In this document: positions 16,237 to 25,227 of the stretch, one piece after another
Numbering within the stretch: position 1 is the stretch's first letter
Layout of the letters: each line of letters opens with the position of its first letter
Assembly: GCA_945872325.1 (NCBI GenBank)
Contig: CAMBZY010000001.1
Location: 1 to 35,823, forward strand
Direction of reading: 5' to 3'
DNA length: 35,823 bases
From: Candidatus Kuenenia stuttgartensis
Lineage (GTDB): Bacteria > Planctomycetota > Planctomycetia > Isosphaerales > Isosphaeraceae
Notes under the pieces: model-generated
Databases searched by the model: none
Told to the model about the DNA's origin: nothing
Seen by the model: only the letters and a program-made list of their open reading frames with translations
Translations under genes and position numbers: made by a program

Positions 16237-16266
16237 CAGGGATGAGTCAAGATTGACCCATCCCTG
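16237..16266. terminator. Convergent hairpin between lipoprotein gene and enolase
   Basis: CAGGGATG (16237-16244) pairs with CATCCCTG (16259-16266), and GTCAA (16246-16250) pairs with TTGAC (16253-16257), with a single A/C mismatch between them. The 13 pairs make a strong stem usable from both sides; T-rich sequence follows weakly on both strands. Confidence 0.7.
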
Positions 16267-16300
16267 TCATCACAATGTTTTCTATCAAATCTACAATCAA

Positions 16301-17617
16301 TCACACACGCAGGTGGGCTGGCCAGATGGCTGTGCCGTAGATTGCTGTGGAACCGAGTTCTTCTTCAATGCGAAGAAGCTGGTTGTACTTGGCGACGCGA
16401 TCTGATCGGCTGGCAGAGCCGGTCTTGATCTGTCCGCAATTGGTACCGACTGCGATGTCTGCAATCGTGGCATCTTCCGTCTCGCCTGAGCGGTGCGAAA
16501 GTACGGCTGTATAGCCATTACGCTGAGCCATTTGAACGGCTTCGAGCGTTTCGGTCAGGGTGCCAATCTGGTTCACCTTCACCAAAATGCTGTTACATGC
16601 ACTCTTGGTAATGCCTTCAGCCAGACGAACAGGATTTGTCACGAAGAAATCGTCGCCCACGATCTGGACTTTGTCGCCCAGACGCTTGGTGATTTCAATG
16701 TAACCGGCCCAGTCGTCTTGATCCAATGGATCTTCAATCGAAACAATCGGATATTTTTCTGACCAACCAGCGAACAGGTCGATCATGTCCGATGCGCTGA
16801 AGAGTTTATCTGGGTTGGACTTCCAGAACTTATAGCCCTTCTTGCCACCTTCGTCAAACAGCTCGGAGCTGGCGCAGTCGAGGGCAATCGCGAAGTCAGC
16901 GCTCCGGCCAGCCTTGTAGCCAGCCTTGTCGATCGATTCCATGATGTACTTCAGGGCTTCTTCGTTATCGAGATTCGGAGCGAATCCACCTTCATCGCCC
17001 ACAGCCGTGTTGTGGCCAGCCTTTTTCAGAACGCCCTTGAGCGTGTGAAAAACTTCGGCAACCTGACGAATCCCTTCAGAGAAGCTCTTGGCGCCCACGG
17101 GCATGACCATGAACTCTTGGAAGTCAATCTTATTGTCAGCGTGCTTTCCACCATTGATGATGTTGGCCATCGGCACGGGTAGAACGCGGGCGTTGGGGCC
17201 GCCCAGATATTTGAACAAAGAAATTCCGGTCGCCTGGGCTGCAGCTTTGGCTGCGGCAAGACTGATACCGAGAATGGCATTTGCTCCGAGTCGAGCTTTG
17301 TTTGGTGTGCCGTCGGCGGCGATCATGGCGGCATCAAGCCCGGCCTGATCGGTGGCATTGCGACCAATCACAACACGTGCCAGTTCGCCATTGACGTGCT
17401 CAACAGCCTTCAAAACACCTTTGCCCAAGTATTTCGTTTTGTCAGAGTCGCGCATTTCGACAGCTTCATAAGCCCCTGTTGAGGCTCCTGAAGGCACGGC
17501 CGCGCGGCCGATCACACCTGACTCAAGCTGAACATCGACTTCCACGGTCGGGTTGCCACGGCTGTCGAGAATTTGACGACCACGCACGGCGGCGATTTTC
17601 GTCGAATGATTGATCAT
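16301..17617 (-). CDS. eno: Enolase (phosphopyruvate hydratase)
   Basis: A 438-residue enolase that converts 2-phosphoglycerate to phosphoenolpyruvate in the cytoplasm and can also serve as an RNA-degradosome partner. Family motifs are intact: ILDSRGNPTVEVDV and GASTGAYEA at the N-terminus, NIINGGKHADNKIDFQEFM, GDEGGFAPN (catalytic Glu region), the metal ligand segments ALDCASSE, SIEDP and GDD, then LVKVNQIGTLTET (catalytic Lys) and SHRSGETED. The ATG at 17617 is chosen because MINHSTKIAAVRGRQ gives the family-typical N-terminus; an in-frame TTG at 17659 would add 14 residues without a ribosome site. The length fits the usual 425-440. Pyruvate kinase, the next glycolytic step, lies 3.6 kb away on the other strand. 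Confidence 0.98.
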   Translation of the reverse strand: MINHSTKIAAVRGRQILDSRGNPTVEVDVQLESGVIGRAAVPSGASTGAYEAVEMRDSDKTKYLGKGVLKAVEHVNGELARVVIGRNATDQAGLDAAMIAADGTPNKARLGANAILGISLAAAKAAAQATGISLFKYLGGPNARVLPVPMANIINGGKHADNKIDFQEFMVMPVGAKSFSEGIRQVAEVFHTLKGVLKKAGHNTAVGDEGGFAPNLDNEEALKYIMESIDKAGYKAGRSADFAIALDCASSELFDEGGKKGYKFWKSNPDKLFSASDMIDLFAGWSEKYPIVSIEDPLDQDDWAGYIEITKRLGDKVQIVGDDFFVTNPVRLAEGITKSACNSILVKVNQIGTLTETLEAVQMAQRNGYTAVLSHRSGETEDATIADIAVGTNCGQIKTGSASRSDRVAKYNQLLRIEEELGSTAIYGTAIWPAHLRV

Positions 17618-17831
17618 CGATTGCTGTTCCAAATCTCTCACGAACTCGTTCACAGACAACGTTTTGATCTTATCCAGTTTTGGACATCATCAAAACGCGA
17701 GTGCTCACCGGTGGCAACGCGCCAACCAATAACGCACTCATTTCTATGGCATAATGGCCGATCAGGGGCGGTTTCGTCTAGTGGACAACTGGACGAATTC
17801 ATCCCAAAGGCGAGTAATTATGACGAATATA

Positions 17832-18809
17832 TCAGGCCCGAACAGCCTTGATCAAGCGGCGAAATGGCCATAAAACCATTCGCACGGGTGCTGTTGCAAT
17901 CCTGCCAGGCAGACCAATCACCACAAGTGCGGAACTGATCACCACCCAGCCAGCCAGGAACATTCCCAGATAGCGAGCAGCACCAAAGTTCAAACCTTGC
18001 TGTTCAAGCCACGTTCCAACAGCGGTTTCCAGGCCCGCGATCGCACCCCCACCCACAGCCGTCGCCAGTTGGATCCCAGCCGAGGCAAACTGCTTGACAG
18101 CGTAATCCGTTGCCTGGCCAGCCATATCGACGAACTCTTCAGGGGCGGCAATAAAGGCAGTTAAAAGTCCGGCGGCGGCCAGCTTTTGCTTGTTCGGAAG
18201 GACCGTCTCCGTGAAGAACTTCCAGCCCGGGCGGCCAGTCCTGCGTAGGACGTTCACGGACTGAGCACCTTCTGCAGCAAGAACTTCGGCGACGTCATCG
18301 CCATAAACTGAGACAGCTGAAAGCCCATCAGCACCCATGCCGCGAATCATGGTGTCGGCTCGTCCAGGAAATCGGCGGGCCAGAGATTGAGCGGCTTCAC
18401 CCATCTGAACAGCCATTTGCTTTTCGACTGGTGTGAATCGAGCAAAATCTTTGGCCAGATTTTGGTCGCCTGCTATCAGTTTTTGAAAGCGGGCTTCAAG
18501 TAAAGCATCCGCAGGTTCATCGATCCGTCGAGCCGTTCGGCTTAATTCCTGCGATCGACGTGCTAAAACTCCCAACCCATCCTCACCCAACTCTGTCGCT
18601 TCTTTGGCAAATAAGCGTGTGGTTCGACCTGTTGCCAACTTTGGATCGGCGGAACGTACAGAGGCCTGAATCATGTCATCAAGCCACGACAGGCCACCGG
18701 CCTGAGCGGAATTGGTGTTCAGACCAAATGCCAACAAAGCAAGTACACAAACGCTTTTCAAGAAAGTGTTTGCAGGGACGGGCCCGGTTCGTTTTCGGTG
18801 AATTGTCAT
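17832..18809 (-). CDS. Unrecognised exported/membrane protein, second gene of a two-gene unit
   Basis: 325 residues. The N-terminus is a signal peptide or anchor (FLKSVCVLALLAFGLNTNSAQAG). The middle is charged and helical (ARRSQELSRTARRIDEPADALLEARFQKLI, then MGADGLSAVSVYGDDVAEVLAAEG). The C-terminal third is hydrophobic, with an Ala/Gly-rich stretch (LATAVGGGAIAGLETAVGTWL), a transmembrane-like helix (LGMFLAGWVVISSALVVIGLPG) and a basic end (RRLIKAVRA). The ATG at 18809 is preferred because GGGGAGG lies 12 bases upstream and the signal peptide begins shortly after; in-frame starts up to 18908 exist. The product shares a local GADGL..V..YGD pattern with the upstream gene product (GPEGLMVFTLFGD), suggesting related helical repeats. 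The family is not recognised. The two proteins probably act together at the membrane. Confidence 0.65.
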   Translation of the reverse strand: MTIHRKRTGPVPANTFLKSVCVLALLAFGLNTNSAQAGGLSWLDDMIQASVRSADPKLATGRTTRLFAKEATELGEDGLGVLARRSQELSRTARRIDEPADALLEARFQKLIAGDQNLAKDFARFTPVEKQMAVQMGEAAQSLARRFPGRADTMIRGMGADGLSAVSVYGDDVAEVLAAEGAQSVNVLRRTGRPGWKFFTETVLPNKQKLAAAGLLTAFIAAPEEFVDMAGQATDYAVKQFASAGIQLATAVGGGAIAGLETAVGTWLEQQGLNFGAARYLGMFLAGWVVISSALVVIGLPGRIATAPVRMVLWPFRRLIKAVRA

Positions 18810-18934
18810 AGCAGGAACAAGCCTCCCCGATAGTCGATTTTGCATAGCAATTGTGCGGTGACAGTTGGACTCTGACTTTACCCGACCAGTGATGAAATAT
18901 CTTGTCATTTTGTCACTTCAGCCCCATGATTCAC

Positions 18935-20899
18935 TCAGGGCTGATTCTCCTGAGAGACTCCAGCGCGGCGAGAGGCCAGATGCTCTTCCATCTTCCAATA
19001 AGCGGCCAAACCGACTCCGGCTTGCCCACTCTCAATGGCTAGATATTTCAGGCCACGCTCAGGCGGGACCCGCATGAGAAGCTCTCGGCCGTCTTTCAAA
19101 AACCGCAATGGTTCGAATCGGCTCAGAGTGACTCCAGCTTTACGGGCCAACGGACGGACGATTTCTTCAACCTGACCTATGGTCATACGATTCATCGCGT
19201 TAGGCATCTGCTTCAAGACTTTTTGTAAGCCACCGGCAGACCTCACGGCCCACCACTGATTTGCTCGTCTGGCAGAGCTTTCAGCCAATTGTTCACCTGT
19301 TTGAAGACCCGCTTTAATGCTTCTGTCAACAACCGTTTCAGCGCCTTCACGGGCCGCAGTTTTACCAATCGTTTTGACCTGACCTCGAGCCATTTCTGCC
19401 GCCACTACGCCTTCTGGCTGAACAGCGAAAAGGCTCATCACATCAGCCACCACAAATGCACCGTCCATCAACGCCCATGACCACTCACCGGAAGTTGGTC
19501 TGTAGCCTTTGGTTAGAACGTTTGCAAGGTGGGTCAGATCATAAAGTGGCAGAAATTCAACGGCACTGATGTTCGAATTTTGAATTTGGGCAACCCGTGC
19601 AAGCCCATCATCATGAATGATTTGAATGGTGGCCTGACCACTGTCGCCAGAAAGGCTCATCACGCCCAGAGCGAGCGATTCCGTGGTGGTTCGGCTGGCC
19701 TTTTCTCGCAACTTTGCCACAAGTTCCGGACTCATATCACTTTGGGCGATTGGAAGGATGATGGCTGACCCATGTCGCCTGAGAATTTCCCGAAACTGTG
19801 TGTCAGACGCATATTTCTCAAGCATCACGGCTGCAGTCAGGCCATGATCGGCCAATGCCTCAACAGCTTTTTCGCGTAGATCTTTATCAGAATAGTCCTG
19901 ATAGACCACCTCAGCGGCATCGGCGCCTGAGGCTTTGATTGCGGCTTCACCACGTTCCCCAAACTCGAGGGTCAATTTCAAAGCGTTCGGATGGTCAGCC
20001 ACTTTGGTGAGCAATCCAGATGCTGAAAGATGACGCAAGTGCTTAGCTAGTGAATCAGAAGAGTGATCTCGAAGGTATTCCGTAGAGTCATCCGCAGAAA
20101 CGTGAAGTGCGATCAGGGCATCGTCCAGAAGTTCTTCCTGATCAAGAGTTTCAATCACATCACCGAAAAGCGTAAAGACCATCAGGCCCTCAGGTCCCCG
20201 ATGTCTTAAGGATTCAAGCGCCCATTTCGGATGTTTCTCAAGTGTCTCAATCACCTTGCGTATGGAAGAGGATCCTTCTCTGAGACTGACCAGTTGCAGG
20301 CCAATGAATGCATCCTGCAAGTCTTTTGGATCACGAGACATACGCTCAACCAATCCCGAGATTGCCTCAGGTTCAGTCATCATTAAAGGCAGAATCTCAG
20401 GAGTCTTTTCAACGATCGCTCGCTGGCTTGGCGACAGACGTTCAAGTTCAGCGATCCACAGGGCACGGTCACCGTCGTCTGCACGCTTCAGGCTAAGATA
20501 ATCCCGCCATGTCAGAAGAATTCTGGCCGCGGCTTGATCATCCACAAGTTCACAGAGCCGACGAAATTCGCGTGGATGCTTTTCGTAAAGATAAACCGCT
20601 TCCAAGTCGAGTGTATCAAGTAATTTGAGGCCACGCAGGCCATCCGTGCTTTCAAGATTGATTGCCGTCTGGGCATACTTGTTGAGAACCCGCTCGACCA
20701 TCGCAAAGTGTTTGGTGTCTTCACGATAACGGTCAAGAACCTGATTTTTGTGATCTTGAAATGATTTCGAGCTGGACGGACCGTCAATCACAACTTTTTC
20801 TAAAATAACAGGCTTGGTTTTCGAGGCCAGCTTAATAAAAACGGCAGAGCCAATCAAAAGGCAAAGCAAGGCCAGGGTTTGTCTTGTACCTTTCGACAT
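18935..20899 (-). CDS. Unrecognised membrane-anchored alpha-helical protein, first gene of a two-gene unit
   Basis: 654 residues. A single N-terminal hydrophobic helix (TLALLCLLIGSAVFIKLAS) suggests a membrane anchor or uncleaved signal. Residues about 50-430 are a long run of amphipathic helices with loosely repeated units such as KHPKWALESLRHRGPEGL, DHPNALKLTLEFGERGEAAI and ADHGLTAAVMLEKYASD, reminiscent of an alpha-solenoid. A later part has a hydrophobic stretch (ALMDGAFVVADVMSLFAVQPEGVVAAEMARG), then an Ala/Lys-rich segment and a compact C-terminal domain. No catalytic motif was found. The gene stops 125 bp before the assigned start of the next one on the same strand, and only 26 bp before that frame's longest start, so the two are probably co-transcribed. 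The ribosome site is weak. Function is unknown. Confidence 0.65.
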   Translation of the reverse strand: MSKGTRQTLALLCLLIGSAVFIKLASKTKPVILEKVVIDGPSSSKSFQDHKNQVLDRYREDTKHFAMVERVLNKYAQTAINLESTDGLRGLKLLDTLDLEAVYLYEKHPREFRRLCELVDDQAAARILLTWRDYLSLKRADDGDRALWIAELERLSPSQRAIVEKTPEILPLMMTEPEAISGLVERMSRDPKDLQDAFIGLQLVSLREGSSSIRKVIETLEKHPKWALESLRHRGPEGLMVFTLFGDVIETLDQEELLDDALIALHVSADDSTEYLRDHSSDSLAKHLRHLSASGLLTKVADHPNALKLTLEFGERGEAAIKASGADAAEVVYQDYSDKDLREKAVEALADHGLTAAVMLEKYASDTQFREILRRHGSAIILPIAQSDMSPELVAKLREKASRTTTESLALGVMSLSGDSGQATIQIIHDDGLARVAQIQNSNISAVEFLPLYDLTHLANVLTKGYRPTSGEWSWALMDGAFVVADVMSLFAVQPEGVVAAEMARGQVKTIGKTAAREGAETVVDRSIKAGLQTGEQLAESSARRANQWWAVRSAGGLQKVLKQMPNAMNRMTIGQVEEIVRPLARKAGVTLSRFEPLRFLKDGRELLMRVPPERGLKYLAIESGQAGVGLAAYWKMEEHLASRRAGVSQENQP

Positions 20900-21241
20900 G
20901 CCGCCCGCAACTTTCTACGGACGGAAACTGCCAAACCGAGTGGCAATTTCCTGGTCATACTAGCTCACTTCAAACCATGATTCGCCGCAAAGCATGGTAT
21001 CTCTAAAATCCAGCACCGCAATATTGTTCCGTACAGTCGCCTTCCCGTCAACTGAAACCTGCCCGAAGTTGACCAGATAATAGGACGATCTTTCTGGATT
21101 TCCGGTCTGGCTTGTTCAAGGCACGCATCTTCTCGGCTTGGGGTTGTGATCTGACATCCAAACTTACAACAATGCTTTGACAAGATTGTGATTCGACATG
21201 GTTTGACGAGTGAATTCCCAAATTGATGGAGTACAGCGAAA
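20900..21241. other. Divergent intergenic region above pyruvate kinase
   Basis: 342 bases between the minus-strand pair and pyruvate kinase with no supported coding frame. The notable content is two sets of direct repeats near the pyruvate kinase side (see 21144-21210). Promoters for both directions must lie here, but no convincing -35/-10 pair was found. Confidence 0.5.
21144..21210 (+). promoter_or_regulatory. Tandem direct repeats upstream of pyruvate kinase
   Basis: TTGTGATCTGACAT (21144-21157) is repeated as TTGTGATTCGACAT (21186-21199), 12 of 14 bases identical and 42 bp apart, about four helical turns. A second pair, TTTGACAAG (21176-21184) and TTTGACGAG (21202-21210), overlaps the same stretch. 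The second set ends about 30 bases above the start codon. In-phase spacing suggests sites for a regulator on one face of the helix. Confidence 0.4.
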
Positions 21242-22771
21242 ATGACCAGACAATCCGGCTTGAGCATTCTGGGTGACGAAGAGCCCGGATTGGTTCGCAC
21301 AAAAATTGTTGCAACCATTGGTCCTGCATGTCGTGACTATGATTCGATCCGACGGCTGGCCATGGCTGGTGTCGACCTGTTTCGTTTGAATTTTTCGCAT
21401 GGGACTCATGCCGAACATGCCGAAGTCTGGCATAGGATCCAAGACGTAAGGCGTGATTCAAAAAAGTCTATCGCGATATTGATGGACCTCTCAGGACCTA
21501 AAATCCGCCTTGGTACTATCGTGGCTGATGATGGTGTTCTGGAATGCCCGGTGGATGCTCTTTTTGAAATCTCGCTGGGCGACTCTGTCGATTTTAACGC
21601 TCAGGCGGATCCAAAACTGGGGCGATTGGTCTGCCCTGTCGACGAGCTTTTTGAGGATCTTGAGGTCGGCCAAAGAGTCCTGTTCGCCGATGGAACCCTG
21701 ACCATGACTGTGGTGGAATCGTGGCCCAGTCAGCGAAAGGCCATTCTTCGGAACATGATTTCTGGACGTCTGCGAAACCGTCAGGGGATCAACCTACCAG
21801 GCGGCGGTGGTCGGATTAAGGCACTTACAGATAAAGACTTGAAAGATCTCAACTGGGCAATCGAGCATCCTGTTTCGTTTATTGCACTTTCGTTTGTGAG
21901 ACAGGCTTCGGATGTTCGTCAATTGCGACAGGAGTTGGACAGTCGGGGCATCGACTCGCGGATCATCGCCAAGATTGAAAAGCCGGCTGCTCTGGTCAAT
22001 CTCGACTCGATTCTGGAGGAAGTGGATGCACTCATGGTGGCTCGTGGCGATTTAGGCGTGGAGCTTGATGTGGCTCAGGTTCCAGCGGCTCAAAAGCGGA
22101 TCATCGCCAAAGCGGCAAGAGCTGGCCTGCCTGTGATCACGGCAACGCAAATGCTTGGTAGCATGGAGACTTCTACGATCCCAACTCGCGCTGAAGCTGC
22201 TGATGTTTTCAACGCTGTGCTGGATGGTACGGACGCCGTGATGCTTTCAGGCGAGACTGCCGTTGGACGCGACCCTGTGCTGGCCGTCCGCACGATGAGC
22301 CAGATTGTGCTTCAGGCGGAGACTTTTTCGCTGACCGATCCTGTCAGCAATCGTCGATTTGAAAATTCGAACATGCGGACGACAGACTGGGCCCGCGTCA
22401 CTCCGATCACAGCGGCCATGGTTTATACCGTTGCGGAACTTGTCCGTCAGATTCAGCCTAAGCTGGTTGTGGCTGTGACCCGGACAGGCCGTGCAGCGTT
22501 CGCTTTGAGCAAGGTTCGCCTGCCAGTGCCAATCGTGGCCCTTTCAGACAACCCCTCTGCCATAAACGCCTTAGCCCTCGCATGGGGTGTTGAGCCACTG
22601 GCTCTTGCGCACTTCGGCGAACCGGACGAAAACTTGAAAGTGGCACTCGACTGGGCCATGGCCCGGAATTTGATCGAGCCGGGCGATCGGGTTGTGCATC
22701 TGCGTGGAGCCATCGCCAATAAACCTGGCCACAACGCTCTTTACATTCACGAAGTTGGCGCCAGAACCTGA
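21242..22771 (+). CDS. pyk: Pyruvate kinase
   Basis: A 509-residue pyruvate kinase that transfers phosphate from phosphoenolpyruvate to ADP, the last step of glycolysis, in the cytoplasm. The N-terminal barrel starts RTKIVATIGPACRDYDSI, with LNFSHG (Arg/Asn/Ser of the active site). The catalytic Lys and metal Glu lie in IIAKIEKPAAL, followed by MVARGDLGVEL, then TATQMLGSM and RAEAADVFNAVLDGTDAVMLSGETAVG. The usual TQMLESM reads TQMLGSM here, a minor change. The B domain is present between the barrel halves, and the C-terminal domain (VVAVTRTGRAAFALSKVRLPVPIVALSDN) is complete. The ATG at 21242 has GGAG about 10 bases upstream. The gene ends 36 bp from the convergent TPR-like gene. Confidence 0.97.
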   Translation: MTRQSGLSILGDEEPGLVRTKIVATIGPACRDYDSIRRLAMAGVDLFRLNFSHGTHAEHAEVWHRIQDVRRDSKKSIAILMDLSGPKIRLGTIVADDGVLECPVDALFEISLGDSVDFNAQADPKLGRLVCPVDELFEDLEVGQRVLFADGTLTMTVVESWPSQRKAILRNMISGRLRNRQGINLPGGGGRIKALTDKDLKDLNWAIEHPVSFIALSFVRQASDVRQLRQELDSRGIDSRIIAKIEKPAALVNLDSILEEVDALMVARGDLGVELDVAQVPAAQKRIIAKAARAGLPVITATQMLGSMETSTIPTRAEAADVFNAVLDGTDAVMLSGETAVGRDPVLAVRTMSQIVLQAETFSLTDPVSNRRFENSNMRTTDWARVTPITAAMVYTVAELVRQIQPKLVVAVTRTGRAAFALSKVRLPVPIVALSDNPSAINALALAWGVEPLALAHFGEPDENLKVALDWAMARNLIEPGDRVVHLRGAIANKPGHNALYIHEVGART

Positions 22772-22790
22772 TTTTGGTTGAGATTCTGGC
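22760..22790. terminator. Hairpin at the end of pyruvate kinase
   Basis: GCCAGAA (22760-22766) and TTCTGGC (22784-22790) pair perfectly across the stop codon, and ACC/GGT in the loop may add pairs. It lies between convergent genes and lacks a T-tract, so it is only a candidate terminator. Confidence 0.4.
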
Positions 22791-22807
22791 ACCACCAGAT
22801 GTCACGA

Positions 22808-23131
22808 TCAAACCAGCGTTTCCAAAAGGCCCTGCATTTCTGAGGCAGCGTGACTCTCGCCAGCCTTGCGTGCTTTCTGTATCCCCAACTCGAGCCAATA
22901 TCGAGCGTGTTCCAGTTCGTCTGTTTCCGCAAACGACTGCCCCAGTTGCTGATAGGCTGCAATGCTTTCTTCAGGATGGTCTGCAATCAAAGCCTTCAAC
23001 CGGTCGCGTCCCTCGTCGGTTGCACGCTCTCTCAAGCACTGCATGGCCAAGCCATATCTCAGGAAGCTATCGCGTGGATCTTCCGCCAGACTGGCTTCGA
23101 GTGCGAGCCGTTTTGCAGATTTTTCTGTCAT
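22808..23131 (-). CDS. Small TPR-like helical protein
   Basis: A 107-residue protein made of helix pairs with tetratricopeptide character: DPRDSFLRYGLAMQCLRERATDEGRDRLKALIADHP, then SIAAYQQLGQSFAETDELEHARYWLELGIQKARKAGE. This corresponds to about two and a half TPR units, which usually bind a partner protein. The ATG at 23131 is chosen because AAGGAA lies about 9 bases upstream; a longer frame to 23167 has no ribosome site. There is no signal peptide, so it is cytoplasmic. It is convergent with pyruvate kinase and separated by 36 bp. The partner is unknown. Confidence 0.8.
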   Translation of the reverse strand: MTEKSAKRLALEASLAEDPRDSFLRYGLAMQCLRERATDEGRDRLKALIADHPEESIAAYQQLGQSFAETDELEHARYWLELGIQKARKAGESHAASEMQGLLETLV

Positions 23132-23618
23132 CTCAGTCGTTCCTTTGTGAAGTTCCGTTTTAAGCATGTTCCTCGTGACACGGCTATTGTATATGGTATT
23201 CCGTGTTATCCAAACGAAAGCTGATCACTGAAGTGTTTCCAAAACTCTTGCCCAGATTCTGAATGTTAAGATAGGGCGAGTTTTCTTAGTATTCAGCGAA
23301 GCCCGGTGATCTCGGTAAATTTCATAGTCTTGGTTGCATAGGCAAGCAAGGTGATCTGCCGATGAGTTAGGGGGACTTGTAGACCAAAGCAATTCACAAG
23401 TGAAATGTTGAGGAATGAACTCCGGATGGGAGAACTTCCACAACAGGTGAATGGCTCAAGGGCTTCGAAAAACCAACCCGGCGGATGGGGCCGTGATTCG
23501 TCACTCTGACGAACTGCGGATACGACCGACAGCAGTCATTATCCAGATTTTATGAATCCGGATGGTTGATTCCCTGGTCGTAGTTGTTTAGCGAGTCCGT
23601 CATGGAGGACTCTCGATC
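23132..23618. other. Intergenic region, no gene supported
   Basis: About 490 bases between the divergent TPR-like and protease genes. The frames present are short, lack ribosome sites and have no protein-like composition. No repeat or RNA structure stood out. Regulatory sequence for both flanking genes presumably lies here. Confidence 0.5.
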
Positions 23619-25043
23619 GTGATGTCCGAATGGATTTCTCAAACATCGTTCCGGTCTTTCGATGGATTCGTCCGTCGATCGATTCCGGTCATATTACTGG
23701 CGACTTGCATCGCCGGATCTGGCGTGAGCCCCACCTGGGCCAAGGGCATAGCACCGACCCGCCGTACGGCTGTGGTTGATGCAGTTGCCAAGATCCAGCC
23801 GGCCGTTGTTTCGATTGCCAGCGAGAAGCTGTCGGCGTCAAACGCCAGATGGCCGATCTCTCCTGACGAAAGCGCCAAGGCTCGAGTCAGTGGCATGGGT
23901 ACAGGCGTGATTGTGGATGGTCGCGGATATATCCTGACCAATCACCACGTTGTTGATCGGGTGGAAGGGATCGAGGTACGTCTCAGCGACGGCACCATGC
24001 TTCCTGCCCGTGTCATCCAGTCCGACCCTGTCATGGATCTTGCCCTGATCAAGGTGGATTCGACTAAACCGCTGGCTGAGGCTGTGATTGGAACTTCGTC
24101 AGACTTAATGGTCGGCGAGGATGTGATCACCGTTGGCAATGCCTTTGGTTATGAAAACACGGTCTCTGTTGGGATTGTCAGCGCCTTGGGCCGAAATGTG
24201 ACACTTTCGGACGATCAGGTCTATCGAAACCTGATTCAAACCGATGCCTGCATCAACCCCGGCAATTCAGGTGGCCCTCTGGTCAACATTCGAGGTGAGT
24301 TGATCGGCATCAACGTAGCTGTTCGGGCGGGTGCCCAAGGGATCGGTTTCGCCCTTCCCATTGACGATGTCCTGCGATCGGCTGCTGAGATGATGTCCAC
24401 CCGACGGATCTCTGCCACCTGGCATGGGCTTGCTACGGAAACCCGTGTTGGCGAGGAACGGCCCCGACTGTTCGTCAGTCAGGTTCAATCCACCAGTCCA
24501 GGTGAAACTGCCGGAATAAAATCCGGTGATGAGATCATCAAAATTGGTCGGATTGATGCCCGAAATCCGCTTGATGTTGAACGAGCCTTGATGGAATCAC
24601 GAGTTGATGCCCCTGTGCCAGTCGTTGTGAAGCGTGGTGGACAGGAAAAAACCGTACAGATTGCTGTGCGATCGCTTTCCCGTGCCCAGCCTGATGCCGG
24701 CGATCAGATCTGGTGGCTGCTGGGTGTTAAAACCCGCCCTGTCAGTCCTGCGACCGTGGCTTCGGTGAGTCCTGATCTTCACGGTGGGCTTTATGTTTCA
24801 GACGTGCTACCGGGAAGCTCTGCAGATCGTGCTTCGATCCAGCCTGGGGATATCCTGATTGGACTCTCCCTGGGTGAGCGTCACTGGGAGACCATACTTC
24901 CTGATAATGTCCTGCACATTCTCAAACAACCGCAAGTATCGAATGCCCAGCAGCTTACCTATTTCATCGTGCGGTCAAACAAACTTTATCATGGTTTGAT
25001 GACAATCGCGACCGCACCTGAAACCACCACCTTGCGGCGATGA
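23619..25043 (+). CDS. Exported HtrA/DegP-type serine protease with PDZ domains
   Basis: 474 residues. A signal peptide (SIPVILLATCIAGSGVSPTWA) directs export. The trypsin-like S1C domain (about 50-260) carries the full catalytic triad: His110 in TNHHVV, Asp140 in VMDLALIK and Ser217 in NPGNSGGPL. Two PDZ-like regions follow. The first, about 275-350, contains LFVSQVQSTSPGETAGIKSGDEIIKI. The second, about 370-470, contains LYVSDVLPGSSADRASIQPGDILIGL. Such enzymes degrade or refold damaged envelope proteins. The GTG at 23619 has GGAGG 10 bases upstream; the ATG at 23622 is an alternative. It has its own upstream region and no obvious operon partner. Confidence 0.93.
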   Translation: MMSEWISQTSFRSFDGFVRRSIPVILLATCIAGSGVSPTWAKGIAPTRRTAVVDAVAKIQPAVVSIASEKLSASNARWPISPDESAKARVSGMGTGVIVDGRGYILTNHHVVDRVEGIEVRLSDGTMLPARVIQSDPVMDLALIKVDSTKPLAEAVIGTSSDLMVGEDVITVGNAFGYENTVSVGIVSALGRNVTLSDDQVYRNLIQTDACINPGNSGGPLVNIRGELIGINVAVRAGAQGIGFALPIDDVLRSAAEMMSTRRISATWHGLATETRVGEERPRLFVSQVQSTSPGETAGIKSGDEIIKIGRIDARNPLDVERALMESRVDAPVPVVVKRGGQEKTVQIAVRSLSRAQPDAGDQIWWLLGVKTRPVSPATVASVSPDLHGGLYVSDVLPGSSADRASIQPGDILIGLSLGERHWETILPDNVLHILKQPQVSNAQQLTYFIVRSNKLYHGLMTIATAPETTTLRR

Positions 25044-25227
25044 ATTTGAACGAATCTGATCTGACGTGCGAAGTGTGGATATTGCAATCCGCCTTGCACG
25101 TGGATCAAATTCATTCATGAAAGAAAAATGGCAGGTTTAATTGGGAGTCCAGGACGGACGATCGGAGCCAGGATTGGCGTCAGATTCTTCAGGATCGATT
25201 TCGTCCATGGACTCAGGACCACCTCAA

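Noticed and set aside
17766..17830. tRNA-like stretch (TCGTCTAGTGG resembles a tRNA D-arm)
   Set aside because: No acceptor stem, anticodon arm or T-arm could be built around it, so it is at most a chance match or a decayed fragment.
23225..23443. Minus-strand frame of 72 codons in the spacer before the protease gene
   Set aside because: No ribosome site, no recognisable motif and unlikely composition.
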